A program made the position numbers and the translations under genes. This document shows, one piece after another, positions 1 through 7,650 of a stretch of 64,000 nucleotides of DNA. The notes beneath the pieces were generated by a model. The model was not told where the DNA came from. It saw nothing but the letters and a program-made list of their open reading frames with translations, and ran no database searches. The stretch is from NCBI RefSeq assembly GCF_026341825.1, contig NZ_JAPENY010000002.1, positions 2,079,001 to 2,143,000 of the forward strand, written 5' to 3'. Source of the stretch: Streptomyces sp. NBC_00620 (GTDB taxonomy: Bacteria; Actinomycetota; Actinomycetes; Streptomycetales; Streptomycetaceae). How positions within the stretch are numbered: position 1 is the first letter of the stretch; each line of letters opens with the position of its first letter.

Positions 1-695
1 TGGGCGAGCAGGATCTCACCGGCGGCGTGCACATGGTCGCGCATCACCTTGCGAGCGGTCTCCGGTGTCCGGGCGCGGAGCGCGGCGGAGATCGCCTGGT
101 GCTCGATCACGTTCATGGTCGTCATCGCCGTCTCGTCATGGGCGATGACCCGCCAGACCGAGTCGCGGGGAAAGACGCTCTGCAGCGCCTGGATGGACTC
201 GGTCAGGCGCCGGTTGGCGGCGGCCCGGTGGATCAGATCGTGGAAGGCGGTGTTCGCCTCCGTCACGGCCGCGTCGAGTTCCGCGTCGTCGACGCGCCCG
301 GCCGAGGTGACGGCCGCGGTGAGGCGTTCCTGAGTCCGCTCCAGATGGTCCAAGTCCTTGGTGGAGGCACGGTCGCAGGCCAGCGCGCACGCGAAACCCT
401 CCATCTCCGCACGGAGTTCGTAGACCTCGACGAGTTCCGCCCGGGACGGCGTGCGCACCGTCGCGCCGCGATTGGGCGCCAGTTCCACGAGATTGAGCGC
501 CTGCAACTGGCGCAGGGCCTCACGGATCGGCGTACGGCTGACGCCGAAACGCGCTGCCAGTTCCTCGTGTTGGAGTCGGGCACCGAACGGCAGCCGCCCG
601 TCGAGGATGTCGGCGCGCAGCCGGTAGGCGATCTCGTCGGCGAGGCTCGCGACGGCGAGCGTCTCACCTTGAGCGGAGGGTGGTGGCGGGCACAT
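1..695 (-). CDS. GntR family regulator, FadR/FCD type (partial at window edge)
   Basis: Read from an ATG at 695 the minus strand stays open to the window edge (about 231 codons, no stop seen), so the C-terminus is probably only just cut. Residues about 20-85 form a GntR winged helix (ADILDGRLPFGARL, then GVSRTPIREALRQLQ). The rest is an all-helical FCD ligand domain with the family's metal-binding pattern (AFHDLIHRAA, later EHQAI and a late His in MRDHVHAA). FCD regulators usually repress nearby catabolic genes until an organic acid or amino-acid-like effector binds. The start lies 22 bp from the divergent urocanase-family start, with a 22-bp palindrome between them, so autoregulation plus control of that gene is the simplest reading. 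No ribosome site precedes the ATG; a TAGTAT element ends 6 nt before it, suggesting a leaderless mRNA. Family certain, effector unknown. Confidence 0.9.
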   Translation of the reverse strand, partial: MCPPPPSAQGETLAVASLADEIAYRLRADILDGRLPFGARLQHEELAARFGVSRTPIREALRQLQALNLVELAPNRGATVRTPSRAELVEVYELRAEMEGFACALACDRASTKDLDHLERTQERLTAAVTSAGRVDDAELDAAVTEANTAFHDLIHRAAANRRLTESIQALQSVFPRDSVWRVIAHDETAMTTMNVIEHQAISAALRARTPETARKVMRDHVHAAGEILLA

Positions 696-701
696 GCCCG
701 G

Positions 702-711
702 ATACTAGATT
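702..711. promoter_or_regulatory. Overlapping divergent -10 elements (gntR and urocanase gene)
   Basis: On the plus strand TAGATT (706-711) ends 6 nt before the ATG at 718. On the minus strand TAGTAT (707-702) ends 6 nt before the ATG at 695. Both fit actinobacterial leaderless promoters in which transcription starts at the A of the start codon. No clear -35 boxes are visible. Confidence 0.5.
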
Positions 712-729
712 GGATCCATGGATCCAATC
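708..729. promoter_or_regulatory. 22-bp perfect palindrome, probable GntR operator
   Basis: The 22 bases from GATTGGATCC to GGATCCAATC are a perfect inverted repeat centred on the CATG of the downstream start codon. The core TTGGATCC/GGATCCAA resembles the ATTGGATCCAAT type of site known for some FCD regulators. It covers the plus-strand -10 and start codon, so a bound regulator would block the urocanase-family gene and probably its own promoter. Confidence 0.7.
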
Positions 730-2376
730 AATGCCCAACTCGACGGAAGACTCGGCGTTCCGGCGCCGACAGGTGCCCAACTCCGCTGCCGGGGCTGGGA
801 GCAGGAGGGCGTACTGCGCTGCCTCCTCAACACGCTCGATCCTGCCGTCGCCGAGGACTCGGCCCGGCTCGTCGTCTACGGCGGCCGCGGCCGGGCCGCC
901 CGCTCCTGGGAGGCGTACGACGCGATCGTCGCCGCCCTCGAACGGCTGGGCCCCGACGAGACGTTGATGGTGCAGTCGGGCAAACCCGTGGCGGTGCTGC
1001 CGAGCCACCCCGACGCGCCGCGCGTGCTGATCTCGACGGCGATGGTCGTGCCCGCCTGGTCGGGCGAGGCGGAGTTCCGTCGCTTGGAGGACGCCGGACT
1101 CACCATGTACGGGCAGATGACGGCAGCGTCCTGGTTCTACATCGGCACCCAGGGGGTCCTGGGCTTCACCCACGAGACCCTCTCCGCCATCGCCCACCGC
1201 CACTTCGGCGGCACGCTCGACGGAAGGCGGGTGGTCACGGCCGGGCTCGGCGGCATGGGCGGCGCGCAGGGTCTCGCCATCGCGAACCTGGGCGGCCGCG
1301 GCCTGATCGTCGAGGTGGACCCCGAGCGCGCGCGGCGCAGGCTCGAAGCGGGCTGGGTCGACCGCATCGCGCCGGACTACGAAACGGCGGTCGCCGACCT
1401 CACCGGTTCGTCCGACCCCGCGGCCATCGCGCTCGTCGGCAACGTCGCCGAGATCCTGCCCCGCCTGGTGGCCGACGGCGTCGCCATCGACATAGCGACC
1501 GACCAGACGGCCGCGCACGACCTCGACCACGGGTACGTGCCCGTCGGATACACGCCGGACCAGGCACGCGTGGCCGATCCCGCCTACCGTGCCGCCGTAC
1601 AGGCCTCGTTGCGTGCGCACGCGGGCGCCCTGCTGGCACTTCGCGAGCGCGGGACGGTCGTCTTCGAGTACGGCAACAACCTGCGCGCCCAGGCGGTGGC
1701 GGCCGGAGCTCCCCGTGCGGGCGAACTCCCGGGATTCGTGGCCGAGTACGTACGCCCGATCTTCGCGCGCGGAGTGGGGCCGTACCGCTGGATCTGCCTC
1801 AGCGGTGACCCCGAGGACCTGCGCCGCAGTGAGGAAGCCGTACTGGAGGTGGTCAACTCCCCTTCTCTGGAGCGGTGGTTCACACTGGCCCGGGCCCGCG
1901 TCGCACCGCAGGGGCTGCCGGCTCGCATCTGCTGGCTCGGCCTCGGCGAACGGCACGAGGTCGGCCTGCGCCTCAACGACCTTGTCAGGCGCGGCGAGAT
2001 CGGCCCGCTGGCCCTGGGCCGGGACCACATGGACCCCGCCGCCGTCGCCTCGCCGTCCCGGGAGACCGAGGGGATGCTCGACGGCAGCGACGCGATCGCC
2101 GACTGGCCCGTCCTTGCCGCGCTGCTCAACGCCGCACAGGGCGCGACCTGGGTGTCCGTCGGCAACGGCGGCGGCGTCGGGGTCGGCCGGAGCATCCACA
2201 CCGGCCTCACCGTGGTCGCGGACGGCAGCGAACTCGCGGAACGCAAGATCCGCCGGGTGTTCTGGACCGATCCGGCGCTGGGCGTGGCCCGTTACGCGGA
2301 CGCCGGATACGAAGAGGCCATCCGGAAGGCCCGGGAGAGCGGCCTCGATCTGGGCACGGTCAGTTCCTTCCGGTGA
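718..2376 (+). CDS. hutU: Urocanate hydratase family protein (HutU-like; possibly thiourocanate hydratase)
   Basis: This 552-residue cytoplasmic enzyme has the usual urocanase length. The family's NAD-site signature is present (YGQMTAASW at 131; GLGGMGGAQ around 176-183), as are the QGLPARICW segment with the conserved Cys at 405 and the SRETEGMLDGSDAIADWP block. Urocanases use tightly bound NAD+ as an electrophile to hydrate urocanate in histidine breakdown. Two differences stand out: TAGSW is TAASW, and the usual HHGGGVG is GNGGGVG (482-488), so two active-site-region histidines are gone. No hutI or canonical hutH is nearby; the local lyase is itself atypical. I therefore consider a urocanate analogue, such as thiourocanate from ergothioneine, a real alternative substrate. 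The 3' end overlaps the convergent amidohydrolase gene by 17 nt. Confidence 0.85.
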   Translation: MDPINAQLDGRLGVPAPTGAQLRCRGWEQEGVLRCLLNTLDPAVAEDSARLVVYGGRGRAARSWEAYDAIVAALERLGPDETLMVQSGKPVAVLPSHPDAPRVLISTAMVVPAWSGEAEFRRLEDAGLTMYGQMTAASWFYIGTQGVLGFTHETLSAIAHRHFGGTLDGRRVVTAGLGGMGGAQGLAIANLGGRGLIVEVDPERARRRLEAGWVDRIAPDYETAVADLTGSSDPAAIALVGNVAEILPRLVADGVAIDIATDQTAAHDLDHGYVPVGYTPDQARVADPAYRAAVQASLRAHAGALLALRERGTVVFEYGNNLRAQAVAAGAPRAGELPGFVAEYVRPIFARGVGPYRWICLSGDPEDLRRSEEAVLEVVNSPSLERWFTLARARVAPQGLPARICWLGLGERHEVGLRLNDLVRRGEIGPLALGRDHMDPAAVASPSRETEGMLDGSDAIADWPVLAALLNAAQGATWVSVGNGGGVGVGRSIHTGLTVVADGSELAERKIRRVFWTDPALGVARYADAGYEEAIRKARESGLDLGTVSSFR

Positions 2377-3259
2377 GCAGCCGCCGAGGATTGGCGACCC
2401 GGAAGGCGTGTTCCGAGCCTTCGCCCAGTCCGAACCCGGGACGCCGCGGCGGCTCCGCGTAGGGCCGGTCCGTGCCCTGGACGACGACATCGGCACCGAG
2501 GGCACGGACGACCGCGTCGACGGCGCGTGGCCCGTACGAGGACGTCTCCACGAAGACGTCCCGGTCCACCTCGTCCAGGCCGCCGCCCCGGGCGGCGAAG
2601 CGCTCCCCGTGCAGCGGAGCGAGCCCGGCCAGCAGCGCGAAGCACACGCGAAGCCGCGGATGGCGGGGCCTGCCGAAGGCCCGGAAGGCGAACCAGGCGG
2701 CGTGCATCTGTTGGACGTACGGGACCAGCGCGGGCCACCAGCCGGGTGTCAGGGACTCGCCGGCCGCCGGCCCCGGGTGGACGAACAGCGGGAGGCCGCG
2801 CGCCTCGAGCAGGTCGAGCAACGGGGCGCACCGCGCGTAACCGGCCGCGTCGGCAAGGGCGTTCGCCGGCAGCTGGAGTCCGGCGAATCCCCGGTCGAGT
2901 ACGGCGGCCGTCGCACCGGCGTCGACATCCCGGACGCAGGCGGCGGCCCAGGCCCCGAACGGCTCGGGCAGCCCGGCCGCGTCCTCGTGGTAGCCGTCGA
3001 GCAGAGGCCGTGCCTCCTCGGTGGGCAGCCACTCCACGCCGAGCGGTGCGGACAGGGAGACGAGCGCCAGACCGAGGCCGTCGGCGGCGGCGATTTCCGT
3101 ACGCCGGGCCAAGTCGTGGTCGGCGGGAGGGACTTCGTAGGGCGGCTCGCCGTCGACGTACAGGGTCCATCCGTCGAGGAACGGTGGTTTGTCGCGGGCC
3201 CGCAGTGCCGCCACGAACGCGGCACCCCACAGGTGCTGGTGCACGTCGATGTTGGTCAC
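2360..3259 (-). CDS. Amidohydrolase family protein (amidohydrolase_2 type)
   Basis: This 299-residue protein starts at GTG 3259, where GTGA overlaps the stop of the upstream lyase gene; an AAGGAG site precedes it. It begins IDVHQHLWG, the HxH metal motif of the amidohydrolase_2 TIM-barrel branch. A later His lies in LFVHPGPAA (near 155) and an Asp in VVQGTDRPYAEPP near the C-terminus, completing a plausible metal site. Family members hydrolyse or decarboxylate lactones, cyclic amides and semialdehydes. As last gene of the cyclodeaminase-like/lyase operon it could open the ring product made by the urocanase homologue (a hydantoin or thiohydantoin propionate), but sequence alone does not show this. 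It is much shorter than HutI imidazolonepropionase and is not that enzyme. Confidence 0.8.
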   Translation of the reverse strand: MTNIDVHQHLWGAAFVAALRARDKPPFLDGWTLYVDGEPPYEVPPADHDLARRTEIAAADGLGLALVSLSAPLGVEWLPTEEARPLLDGYHEDAAGLPEPFGAWAAACVRDVDAGATAAVLDRGFAGLQLPANALADAAGYARCAPLLDLLEARGLPLFVHPGPAAGESLTPGWWPALVPYVQQMHAAWFAFRAFGRPRHPRLRVCFALLAGLAPLHGERFAARGGGLDEVDRDVFVETSSYGPRAVDAVVRALGADVVVQGTDRPYAEPPRRPGFGLGEGSEHAFRVANPRRLLTGRN

Positions 3260-5172
3260 GACGCTCCTTCCACGATGGCGCGCAGGGCGTTTTGTACGTC
3301 GTCGGACTCCAGCACGTCGCAGCGCACCCGTTCCACGTCCGCTCCGCAGGGCCGGTCGTCGTCCAGCGGGGGTACGAGCTCGCGGATCGCGCGGTGCAGG
3401 AGAGCGGGGCCCCGTCCCAGGGCGGACGGTGCGGCCAGGTCCACAGCCTGGGCGGCCACCAGGGCCTCCACGGCGAGCAGTTGGCGCAGCCGGACGAGCA
3501 TCGTCGTCAACCGCCGTGCGCCGAGCGCCGCGTTGGTCGAGTCGTCCTCGACGGCGTCCGCGCCGTGCCGGGGGTCGGTGCACACCGGTGCGGACAGCAT
3601 GCGGATCTCGGCGACGAGCGCCTGCGCCGTCTTCGCCAGCGGTGCGAAACCCGAGCGCTCCGGACCGTACGGCGAGAGGTTCGCGGACAGTCCGCTGACG
3701 GCCGGGTTGAGCAGCCGCCGCATGCGTTCGGCGGAGATGGCAGCGGTCTGCGTCAGAGCCAGCGCGAGGGTGTCGAAGGCGAGGGCCAGGGCCGGGGTGT
3801 GGAAATTGCCGGACGAGAGGATCTCGCCGGTGTCGGCCAGCACCACCGGGTTGTCGCCGCAGCCGTTGAGCTCCGGTTCCAGTGCGGCGGTGGCGAAGTC
3901 CAGCGCGGCGTGCAGCGCGCCGTGCACCTGGGCCGCGCAGCGCAGGCTGACCGGGTCCTGGACCCGCCGCGCGTGCCGGGGATCGTCCAACTCGCCGCCG
4001 TCGAGCAGTGCGAGCAGCTCGCGCGCCGCCCGGGACTGTCCCGGCGCCGGACGCAGATCCAGCACGCGGGCGTCCAACGGGCTGGTGTTCGCCCGGAATC
4101 CCTCGAAGGTCAGCGCCGTGACCGTCTGGGCCAGCATGAGGACGGCGCCCGCCTCGTGCAGGGCGAGGGCGCCCTGGCCTGCCGCCAACGGGCTCGCGCT
4201 GCACAGCACATGGCCGTCCTTCGGACCCAGCTCGGCCGGGGTGAGACCGGCCCGCCGCAGCGCCGTGGCGCCGTCGAGCACCTCACCGCCGAATTCGGCG
4301 CGGCCTTCGCCGATGACGACCAGGCCGACATGGGCCATCTGGCACAGATCGGAGGCGCCGATCGACCCGATCTCGGGTACCACCGGGTGCACACGGGAGT
4401 TGAGCAGGGCGACGAGCCGGCTCAGGATCTCCGGCCGCACTCCACTGCCGCCGCTCGCAATGCCGTTCACCCGGGCGAGGACGGCGGCGCGTACGACGGG
4501 GACCGGCAGCGGATCGCCGACCGCGTTGGCCCGGCCCCGGACCGTACGGACGCTGAACTCCGCGAGCTCGTCGCGCGGCAGTGCGTACGACGACCGGCTG
4601 CCCAGCCCCGTGGTCAGGCCGTACGTCGGCACCTGGCGGTCGACGACATCGTCGACGACGGCACGGTCGCGGGCCAGCCGGGGCAACACGTCGGGGGCCA
4701 GGGTGACTTGGGCGCCGTGGTGGGCCACGGCGACGACGTCGTCGCAGGAGAGCGACCGCCCGTCGACGACGACGGGGTGACGGGAGGGCGTACGTCCGTC
4801 GGTGATGGCGGAGTCACTGGAGGCTGTCTGGCCGTCGACGCCCGAGTCGCCGAAGGGCGTCTGCCTGTCGACGACCGGGTCACGGGAGGGCGTACGTCCG
4901 TCGGCGACGCCCGAGTCACCGGAGGCTGTCTGCCTGTCGACGGCCGAGTCGCCGAAGGGCGTCTGCCCGTCAACGGCCGGGTCACCGGAAGGCGTCCGCC
5001 CGTCGACGACGGCCGGGCTGCCGTGGGCCGTTCGCGCGCCGGCGGCCGAGTCACCGTGGGGCGATCGCGCATCGGCAACCGAGTCGCCGGGAGGCATCCG
5101 CCCGTCGATGCCTGAGCCACCTGAGGTCGTCCCCCCGTCGACGCCCGAGTCACCGGAGAGTCCGCTCGTCAT
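3256..5172 (-). CDS. Aromatic amino acid lyase family protein without the MIO triad (candidate ergothionase-type trimethylammonia-lyase)
   Basis: Residues about 134-638 align by eye with histidine ammonia-lyase: VVVDGRSL at the core start, YGLTTGLGS with the catalytic-type Tyr184, GSIGAS, KDGHVLCSAS, QDPVSLRC, GCGDNPV and VEDDSTN. Key MIO-enzyme residues are changed. The cofactor-forming Ala-Ser-Gly is Ala273-Ser274-Asp275 with one residue missing; the LLNGT Asn is Ser325; the Tyr before SLRC is Val408. Ergothionase belongs to this superfamily and works without MIO because trimethylamine is a good leaving group, so an ergothionase- or hercynine-lyase-like role fits, particularly beside a betaine-type importer. 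Residues 1-133 are a Gly/Ser/Asp/Thr-rich repeat tail absent from known lyases. The long form is supported by the ATGA overlap with the upstream gene; the only other in-frame Met before the core is residue 26. Family sure, substrate inferred. Confidence 0.8.
   Translation of the reverse strand: MTSGLSGDSGVDGGTTSGGSGIDGRMPPGDSVADARSPHGDSAAGARTAHGSPAVVDGRTPSGDPAVDGQTPFGDSAVDRQTASGDSGVADGRTPSRDPVVDRQTPFGDSGVDGQTASSDSAITDGRTPSRHPVVVDGRSLSCDDVVAVAHHGAQVTLAPDVLPRLARDRAVVDDVVDRQVPTYGLTTGLGSRSSYALPRDELAEFSVRTVRGRANAVGDPLPVPVVRAAVLARVNGIASGGSGVRPEILSRLVALLNSRVHPVVPEIGSIGASDLCQMAHVGLVVIGEGRAEFGGEVLDGATALRRAGLTPAELGPKDGHVLCSASPLAAGQGALALHEAGAVLMLAQTVTALTFEGFRANTSPLDARVLDLRPAPGQSRAARELLALLDGGELDDPRHARRVQDPVSLRCAAQVHGALHAALDFATAALEPELNGCGDNPVVLADTGEILSSGNFHTPALALAFDTLALALTQTAAISAERMRRLLNPAVSGLSANLSPYGPERSGFAPLAKTAQALVAEIRMLSAPVCTDPRHGADAVEDDSTNAALGARRLTTMLVRLRQLLAVEALVAAQAVDLAAPSALGRGPALLHRAIRELVPPLDDDRPCGADVERVRCDVLESDDVQNALRAIVEGAS
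4801..5004 (-). repeat. Two 102-bp in-frame tandem repeats in the lyase N-terminal tail
   Basis: Residues 57-90 and 91-124 of the lyase are two 34-residue copies that begin DGRTPS and run through QTPFGDS and QTAS.DS; a third copy starts at 125. Each copy is built from shorter 11-12 residue units, and degenerate units continue towards residue 10. The nucleotide copies are close to identical, implying recent expansion by slippage or recombination. Confidence 0.85.
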
Positions 5173-6170
5173 GAGAACCGCAGCTTCTGGCCGAGGCCGC
5201 GCTCCTCGGCCTTCGCCAGCATGGCGGCGCCCAGTGCGATGTCGGAGAGTGAGAGTCCGCGATGCCAGAAGAGCGTCGTCTCGTCGGCGCGTTCACGGCC
5301 GGGCTTGTCGCCGACGACGATCTCGCACAGTTCGGCGTGCAGGGTCGCCTCGCTGAGCCTGCCGGACTCGACGTGGGCGCGCAGCGCACCGAAGGGCCCG
5401 GACCGGCACTGGCCCCAGTCGTCAACGACGATCTTGTCCATGACGTCCGTGAGGGAGAGTTCGACCGCGCTCATCGTTCCGTACGGTACGACAAGGGCTC
5501 CCGGGGTGATCCACTCGGTCTTCAGCAGCGGCTCCGGGCGCTCGAGCCGGGACGCCTCCACCACGATGTCCGCGCCTTCGACACAGGACCGCCAGTCCTC
5601 GGTCACGATGACGGGCTTGCCGAGGTCGCGCTCCAGTCGCTCGGCGAAGGCCTTGCGGCTCTCGGGACGGCGCGAATGGACTCGTATCTCGGTGAGGTCG
5701 AAGATCCGGTCCAGCAGGCGGACGTTCCAGTACGAGGTGGCGCGGGCCCCGATGTGACCGAGCACCTTGGCGTCCGGGCGGGCCAGATGGCGTGCTCCCA
5801 GCGCGGTGACGGCGCCGGTGCGCATCTCGGTGATGGCGGTGGCGTCAAGTATGGCCACCGGCATGCCGGTGCGCGGGTCGAAGAGGTTGAGCAGCGCCAT
5901 CTCGGAGGGCAGCCCAGCCTTGTAGTTGTCGACGTAGTCGCCCACGATCTTGACTCCGGCCAGCCCGAGCGGGGCGACATAGCCGCGCAGGACGTTGAAG
6001 TGGCCGTTGAACGCCGGATCGGGCATGAGGTGGACGCGCGGTTCGATGACCGTCTCGCCGCGGCCCTGGGCGCGAAGCCCCTGCTCGACGGCGTCGAGCA
6101 CCTCGGCGTCGGACAGCTCGAGCTGTTCGATGTCCGAGCCGTTCAGGAAAGTGAACCGGACCGGTTCCAT
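5169..6170 (-). CDS. Ornithine cyclodeaminase / mu-crystallin family protein
   Basis: The ATG at 6170 is preceded by GGGAG; the open frame extends further upstream, but with a His/Pro-rich stretch unlike the family. The 333-residue product shows the family fold: an N-terminal substrate region with GLAGVKIVGDYVDNYKAGLP, AILDATAITEMRTGAVTA, then a Rossmann NAD(P) domain starting KVLGHIGARATSYW. The usual GxGxQ nucleotide motif appears as GHIGARA, so cofactor binding may differ. Members include ornithine cyclodeaminase, alanine dehydrogenase and imine reductases. It is first in the operon with the lyase (ATGA overlap at 5169-5172) and the amidohydrolase, so it probably handles an imino or amino acid intermediate of the same pathway; its substrate cannot be read from the sequence. 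Confidence 0.85.
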   Translation of the reverse strand: MEPVRFTFLNGSDIEQLELSDAEVLDAVEQGLRAQGRGETVIEPRVHLMPDPAFNGHFNVLRGYVAPLGLAGVKIVGDYVDNYKAGLPSEMALLNLFDPRTGMPVAILDATAITEMRTGAVTALGARHLARPDAKVLGHIGARATSYWNVRLLDRIFDLTEIRVHSRRPESRKAFAERLERDLGKPVIVTEDWRSCVEGADIVVEASRLERPEPLLKTEWITPGALVVPYGTMSAVELSLTDVMDKIVVDDWGQCRSGPFGALRAHVESGRLSEATLHAELCEIVVGDKPGRERADETTLFWHRGLSLSDIALGAAMLAKAEERGLGQKLRFS

Positions 6171-6277
6171 GGCGGTGGCTCCCTGCGTGTGGGGTGGCGG
6201 GTGGTGCGACGCCGGCGGCGTGGCCGAAACGTGACCATCGAGGACAACTGTCAGGCGTCTGGGGTTTACATGGAAAG

Positions 6278-6299
6278 GCGCATTGCGTAGCAAATGCGC
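6278..6299. promoter_or_regulatory. Inverted repeat between the divergent operons
   Basis: GCGCATT (6278-6284) and AATGCGC (6293-6299) form 7-bp arms around an 8-nt centre. It lies 108 bp upstream of the cyclodeaminase-like gene and 125 bp upstream of the transporter, so it may be a regulator site for either. No regulator can be assigned. Confidence 0.4.
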
Positions 6300-6361
6300 A
6301 GATAACCGGCGCATCGGCCTCGCCTTCGCAGGAACGTAACGCGCCGTTTACGAAAGGGCAT

Positions 6362-6405
6362 TGACTGCCATTCAGTCACCGGCAACTCTGCATGACCATA
6401 TGCAG
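6362..6405. promoter_or_regulatory. Two inverted repeats upstream of the ABC importer
   Basis: TGACTG (6362-6367) pairs with CAGTCA (6373-6378), and CTGCAT (6388-6393) pairs with ATGCAG (6400-6405). They end 18 nt before the TTG start of the ATPase gene. A TTGACT at 6361-6366 could be a -35 box. Likely operators of the transporter operon; the linked RpiR or GntR regulator is the natural candidate. Confidence 0.45.
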
Positions 6406-6423
6406 TCGGGGTAAGGGGCAGCC

Positions 6424-7650
6424 TTGATCAGGTTCGACGCGGTAAGCAAAAACTATCCAAACGGCACGACAGCCGTGGACGAGCTGTCCCTGGAACTGGC
6501 CGAGGGCGGCATCACGGTCCTGGTGGGTCCCTCCGGCTGCGGCAAGACCACGACCCTGCGCATGGTCAACCGCATGGTGGAGCCGACGGCCGGGACGGTG
6601 CGGCTGCGGGGCCAGGACATCCGGGAGATCCACGCCCCCGAACTGCGCCGCGGCATCGGCTATGTGATCCAGCATGCCGGGCTGTTCCCGCACCGCACCA
6701 TCCTCGACAACATAGCCACGGTGCCGCTGCTGCTCGGCTGGAGCCGGAAGAAGGCGCGGGCACGGGCATCCGAGCTGCTGGAACTCGTCGGGCTGCCGGG
6801 CGAGATGGGCAAGCGCTACCCGTACCAGCTCTCCGGCGGGCAGCAGCAGCGTGTCGGGGTGGCCAGAGCGCTGGGCGCCGACCCGCCGGTGCTGCTGATG
6901 GACGAGCCGTTCAGCGCGGTCGACCCGATCGTCCGCGGTGAGCTGCAGGCGGAGTTCATCCGGCTGCAGAAGGAACTGCACAAGACGATCGTCTTCGTCA
7001 CCCATGACATCGACGAGGCGATCAAACTCGGCGACAACATCGCGGTGTTCCGAACCGGCGGCAAGCTCGCCCAGTTCGACACCCCCGAGCGGCTGCTTGC
7101 CCACCCCGCCGACGATTTCGTGGCCGACTTCGTGGGCCAGGACCGCGGTATCCGCCGACTGTCCTTCGTCAAGGCGGCCGACCTGCCGCTGCGCGACGGG
7201 CCGGTGCTGCCGGCGACCTCTTCCGTGGCGCTGGCCAGGGCGGCGAAGGATCCGTGGGTGCTAGTCGTCGACGGTGACCGCCGACCGCTCGGCTGGACCG
7301 AGGTCGCCGAGCTGCCCACGGGCGGCACACTCGCGGACGCGGCGCTGACACCGCTCGGCCACACGTTCAGCCTCGTCGGCGACTCCGCGCGGGCCGCCCT
7401 CGACGCGGCGCTTCTGTCACCCTCCCGGCTCGCGGTGGGCGTGGACGGGGAAGGCGCGGTCATCGGTGTCGCGGACGCGTACGAGCTGTCCGCCGCGATG
7501 GCCCGTGACGAGGCGCCCGAAGACGAGGTGTCCGACGGCGAGGCGTCCGACGGCGAAGCGCTCGTGGCCGAGACCGCCAAGCCCGAGACCGCCAAGGACG
7601 AAGCCACGGCCGAGAAGGGCGCCGACGGCGCGGTCGGGGGTGGACGATGA
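6424..7650 (+). CDS. Quaternary amine ABC importer, ATP-binding protein (OpuCA/ProV type)
   Basis: The 408-residue ATPase starts at TTG 6424 behind a TAAGGGG ribosome site. Walker A is GPSGCGKTT, the signature LSGGQQQRVGVARA, Walker B VLLMDEPFSAVDP, and the H-loop lies in VFVTHDIDEA. The helical region matches betaine/proline importers (GYVIQHAGLFPHRTI). Residues about 265-360 are CBS-like (DPWVLVVDGDRRPLGW), the domain that senses ionic strength or nucleotides in OpuA and OpuC. The last 50 residues are an acidic, repetitive Glu/Asp/Ala/Lys tail with no known role. It is first of a four-gene operon (ATPase, two permeases, lipoprotein). The EgtV ergothioneine importer ATPase is of this same type, which matters given the neighbouring lyase. 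Confidence 0.92.
   Translation: MIRFDAVSKNYPNGTTAVDELSLELAEGGITVLVGPSGCGKTTTLRMVNRMVEPTAGTVRLRGQDIREIHAPELRRGIGYVIQHAGLFPHRTILDNIATVPLLLGWSRKKARARASELLELVGLPGEMGKRYPYQLSGGQQQRVGVARALGADPPVLLMDEPFSAVDPIVRGELQAEFIRLQKELHKTIVFVTHDIDEAIKLGDNIAVFRTGGKLAQFDTPERLLAHPADDFVADFVGQDRGIRRLSFVKAADLPLRDGPVLPATSSVALARAAKDPWVLVVDGDRRPLGWTEVAELPTGGTLADAALTPLGHTFSLVGDSARAALDAALLSPSRLAVGVDGEGAVIGVADAYELSAAMARDEAPEDEVSDGEASDGEALVAETAKPETAKDEATAEKGADGAVGGGR

Noticed and set aside
27..1808. Long plus-strand open frame of 593 codons at the left end
   Set aside because: Arg/Pro-rich shadow on both the GntR gene (minus) and the urocanase gene (plus, another frame).
4757..5172. CRISPR-like array of short repeats
   Set aside because: The repeats are in-frame protein repeats with no unique spacers of constant length and no cas genes nearby.
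3256..5172. Call as a plain histidine ammonia-lyase
   Set aside because: The ASG triad and other MIO residues are missing, so I kept only the superfamily call.
5169..6314. Longer start for the cyclodeaminase-like gene at 6314
   Set aside because: The extra 48 residues are His/Pro-rich and unlike the family; GGGAG precedes the Met at 6170.
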